From the NCBI GenBank assembly GCA_018065145.1, contig JAGHTW010000016.1:1-49077 (forward strand): a stretch of 49,077 nucleotides of DNA, given 5' to 3'. The DNA is from Candidatus Prevotella equi (GTDB taxonomy: Bacteria; Bacteroidota; Bacteroidia; Bacteroidales; Bacteroidaceae). The position numbers were made by a program, and so were the translations under genes. Below, in pieces: positions 47,168 to 49,077 of the stretch (position 1 is the stretch's first letter; each line of letters starts with the position of its first letter). A model generated the notes under the pieces. It ran no database searches and was not told the origin of the DNA. It was given only the letters and a program-made list of their open reading frames with translations.

Positions 47168-47908
47168 TTATTGTGCAAGTCGTAATCCTAAACTGTTGAT
47201 ATAGAAGGCTTGTGGAGTTTCATTAGGGAGTGAAGGGGCGCAGTTTCTAGCGTTGTGAATCCAACTTCCACCACGGCACATTCCTGTACCTTCATGCATG
47301 TCCTGACACCATTCCCATACATTTCCGCTCATGTCATATAGTCCAAGTTCGTTAGGTTGTTTCAGACCGACGGGATGTGATTTATTCTCGCTGTTGCCGT
47401 CATACCAAGCCACTTTTTCAATATCATCACTTCCAGAGTATTTGTAACCTTTGGAGTATTTGCCACCTTTGCATGCGTATTCCCATTCTGCTTCAGTAGG
47501 TAGTCGGTAGATCTTGCCTGTCAGCTTGTTAAGTTTACTGATGAATGTCTGACAATCATTCCAACTGACCTGTTCTACAGGGAGATCATCACCTTGCATC
47601 TGTGAAGGATTGTTACCCATTACCTCCTTCCATAATTTCTGTGTGACCTCATACTTGCAGATATAGAAACTGCCTGTATCTGATTCAACACAGACCATGC
47701 TGTTGGCAAGTTCATCAAAGATTGATGGAGTATGTGCATCGGTGGTTTCTGACAATGCCTGAGTTATTTCCTGAGTCACTGAATCCCTCTGCTCTGTATC
47801 TAAGGTAGAATGATTTTTGTTATTGCTTGAACAACCGCAAACCAACATCATAACAACAACTATAATGCAAAGAGTGGCTTTAAGTTTTACATCTTTCTTG
47901 TTTTGCAT
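47168..47908 (-). CDS. SUMF1/FGE-fold lipoprotein
   Basis: A 246-residue predicted lipoprotein (LVCGC lipobox). The body is the formylglycine-generating-enzyme (SUMF1) fold: YKYEVTQKLWKEVMGNNPSQ, PVEQVSWNDCQTFISKLN, YRLPTEAEWEYACKGG, ELGLYDMSGNVWEWCQD, RGGSWIHNAR and NSLGLRLA. True FGE uses two cysteines in the segment after GGS; here only one Cys (RNCAP) is seen there, so sulfatase activation is doubtful and a binding role is possible. Start chosen at the ATG 47906-47908. A TACCTTTG box at 48006-48013 (minus) precedes it. Confidence 0.85.
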   Translation of the reverse strand: MQNKKDVKLKATLCIIVVVMMLVCGCSSNNKNHSTLDTEQRDSVTQEITQALSETTDAHTPSIFDELANSMVCVESDTGSFYICKYEVTQKLWKEVMGNNPSQMQGDDLPVEQVSWNDCQTFISKLNKLTGKIYRLPTEAEWEYACKGGKYSKGYKYSGSDDIEKVAWYDGNSENKSHPVGLKQPNELGLYDMSGNVWEWCQDMHEGTGMCRGGSWIHNARNCAPSLPNETPQAFYINSLGLRLAQ

Positions 47909-48005
47909 GTTGTATTCAGTTATAAATATTGTCATCATTGTTGTTGTCTTGCTCGGTTATATGGAGATTTTTCGATTTTATCAAAAATAATCCGCTAATA
48001 AAATG

Positions 48006-48013
48006 CAAAGGTA
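48006..48013 (-). promoter_or_regulatory. -7 element for the SUMF1-fold gene
   Basis: TACCTTTG on the minus strand, about 97 bp before the ATG; a weak GTTG sits at the -33 distance. Confidence 0.5.
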
Positions 48014-48044
48014 CTAAAAAAAATTCGATGTTAACAACAAAAAC

Positions 48045-48075
48045 TTGCCAATGTCGGCAAAAAATAGTACTTTTG
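48045..48075 (+). promoter_or_regulatory. Promoter of the HExxH membrane protein/HAD operon
   Basis: TTG at 48045-48047, 20 bp spacer, TACTTTTG at 48068-48075. The predicted start site near 48082 leaves a leader of about 60 nt. It is divergent from the SUMF1-fold gene. Confidence 0.65.
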
Positions 48076-48142
48076 CATATAATTATGACATTAAAATAAC
48101 TATACAAACATACAACTGTACAATATACCAACGCATAATATA

Positions 48143-48472
48143 ATGCTGATAATCAACAACAGAATTATCCCTTTGGGCAAGTCATATATTGCCATCAACC
48201 TCTTCGGCGTGATCTTCGCTAAGGAGTACCTGAACGATGTTTTGCTGCATCACGAGAAAATACATACGGCTCAGCAGAAGGAACTATTGTTTCTGGGATT
48301 CTACATTATTTACATAATAGAGTGGGGGATAAGATTATGTATCTACAGGAATCTACATAAGGCATACATGAATATCTCCTTTGAACAAGAAGCTTATTGT
48401 AATCAGAGGAAGAAGGATTATTTGAAGAAAAGAAGTCACTTCGCCTGGATAAGATACATTAAAGGAAAATGA
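48143..48472 (+). CDS. Small membrane protein with HExxH motif
   Basis: A 109-residue protein. HEKIH (37-41) followed by TAQQ resembles a zinc-metallopeptidase HExxH motif. One strong hydrophobic segment (about 49-66) comes next, and then FEQEAY (80-85), whose Glu could be a third zinc ligand as in gluzincins. The C-terminus is very basic. I do not recognise the family; protease activity is a hypothesis. Its TGA overlaps the ATG of the HAD gene (ATGA), so the two are coupled. Confidence 0.7.
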   Translation: MLIINNRIIPLGKSYIAINLFGVIFAKEYLNDVLLHHEKIHTAQQKELLFLGFYIIYIIEWGIRLCIYRNLHKAYMNISFEQEAYCNQRKKDYLKKRSHFAWIRYIKGK

Positions 48473-49077
48473 AAAAGAAAAATACGATAATCTGGGACCT
48501 TGATGGTACCCTGATGGACACGATAGAGGATTTGAAGAATGCCGTTAACTATGCTTTGCGTACTAATGGCATGGAAGAACGTAACCTCAACGAGGTACGA
48601 CAATTTGTTGGTAACGGTGTCAGACGATTAATTGAACTTGCTGTGCCTGAGAGTATGGAAAGAGGAAAGCGCAATCCAGACCTCTTTGAAAAGGTATTTA
48701 CAGATTTCAAGACCTATTACGTAGAGCACTGTCAGGACAACACTGGACTCTATGAAGGTATTGCCGAAACACTGAAAGCATTAAAAGAGAAGGGTGTCAG
48801 AATGGCTGTCGTAAGCAACAAACTACAGCAAGGTGTTACGGAACTGGTAAATTCTGAGGTTCATACAGTAGGGAAGAATGATGCTCTGCGACTCTGTGAC
48901 TACATGGATGTGTCGATAGGCGAACGTCCCGAGGTAGCAAGGAAACCAGCTCCAGACATGGTTATAAAAGCATTGGAAGGACTTGGCGTAGAGAAGGATG
49001 AAGCTGTATATATTGGTGATTCCGAGGTTGATGTGTTGACAGCTCGTAACTCAGGGTTACCATGTATCTCCGTGTTG
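48469..49077 (+). CDS. HAD family phosphatase, phosphoglycolate-phosphatase-like (3' end outside the window)
   Basis: The first 203 codons of a HAD hydrolase, open to the window end. Motif I is IIWDLDGTLMDT, with the nucleophile and acid Asp. Motif II is VVSNK, the lysine motif is RKPAPDMV, and motif IV is YIGDSEVD. The cap insertion (VGNGVRRLIELAVP) is typical of Gph/PgmB-like enzymes. Substrate not determined. It starts at the ATG overlapping the previous stop, with GGAAAA upstream. Confidence 0.93.
   Translation, partial: MKKKNTIIWDLDGTLMDTIEDLKNAVNYALRTNGMEERNLNEVRQFVGNGVRRLIELAVPESMERGKRNPDLFEKVFTDFKTYYVEHCQDNTGLYEGIAETLKALKEKGVRMAVVSNKLQQGVTELVNSEVHTVGKNDALRLCDYMDVSIGERPEVARKPAPDMVIKALEGLGVEKDEAVYIGDSEVDVLTARNSGLPCISVL

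Overview
The window looks like a chromosomal segment of a Bacteroidota gut or oral bacterium, most likely Prevotella or a close relative. The reasons are the recurring promoter element TAnnTTTG with an upstream TTTG and almost no strong Shine-Dalgarno sequences, an ATP synthase operon that starts with beta and epsilon and has a long secreted-type N-terminus on subunit a, the ssb-gldE pair, many Bacteroidota-type lipoproteins, and plant-pectin enzymes. I found no phage, insertion sequence or CRISPR array. The only clear defence island is an McrBC-type locus.

Layout. 1-3000: rpsA and divergent mltG. 3033-11697: a carbohydrate locus, with a two-domain sialidase-like propeller/(alpha/alpha)6 glycosidase on the minus strand and, divergently, a PL1 pectate lyase followed by a GH78 rhamnosidase fused to a sialidase-like propeller. 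The architectures fit removal of side chains C and D plus backbone cleavage of rhamnogalacturonan II. 11706-14897: a BaiN/HI0933 flavoprotein, then groL and groS. 15012-24061 is a long minus-strand run: rpsP with its terminator, bifunctional nuclease, rsmE, DUF4836-like lipoprotein, ABC ATPase, permease, U32 peptidase, and a remarkable fusion of a zinc-ribbon membrane protein to a clostripain-type lipoprotein. Overlapping stop/start codons couple most of these. 24062-24511 holds a 4 x 22 bp palindromic repeat. 24512-28511: fmt, four tRNAs (Gly-Leu-Leu-Gly), a hypothetical gene, ssb, gldE. 28492-29634: an SGNH hydrolase, followed by a candidate minus-strand small RNA (about 29741-29821).

30011-37208 is the complete F1Fo ATP synthase operon (atpD, atpC, an AtpI-like gene, atpB, atpE, atpF, atpH, atpA, atpG), with a strong promoter and a terminator. 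37333-39648: an acetyltransferase, a nitroreductase and a GH43 enzyme whose signal peptide is only in frame if translation starts at ATT. 39788-44137: a broken small ORF, mcrC and mcrB with a putative EVE/PUA-like specificity domain. 44256-49077: HU-like protein, GNAT, second nitroreductase, BASS-family transporter, a SUMF1-fold lipoprotein, a small HExxH membrane protein, and a HAD phosphatase cut off by the window end.

The window is mostly housekeeping with three accessory islands: the pectin locus, the zinc-ribbon/clostripain operon end, and the McrBC region. Start codons were moved inward where the longest ORF began at a TTG inside a promoter or in front of a signal peptide. Those choices are stated per gene.
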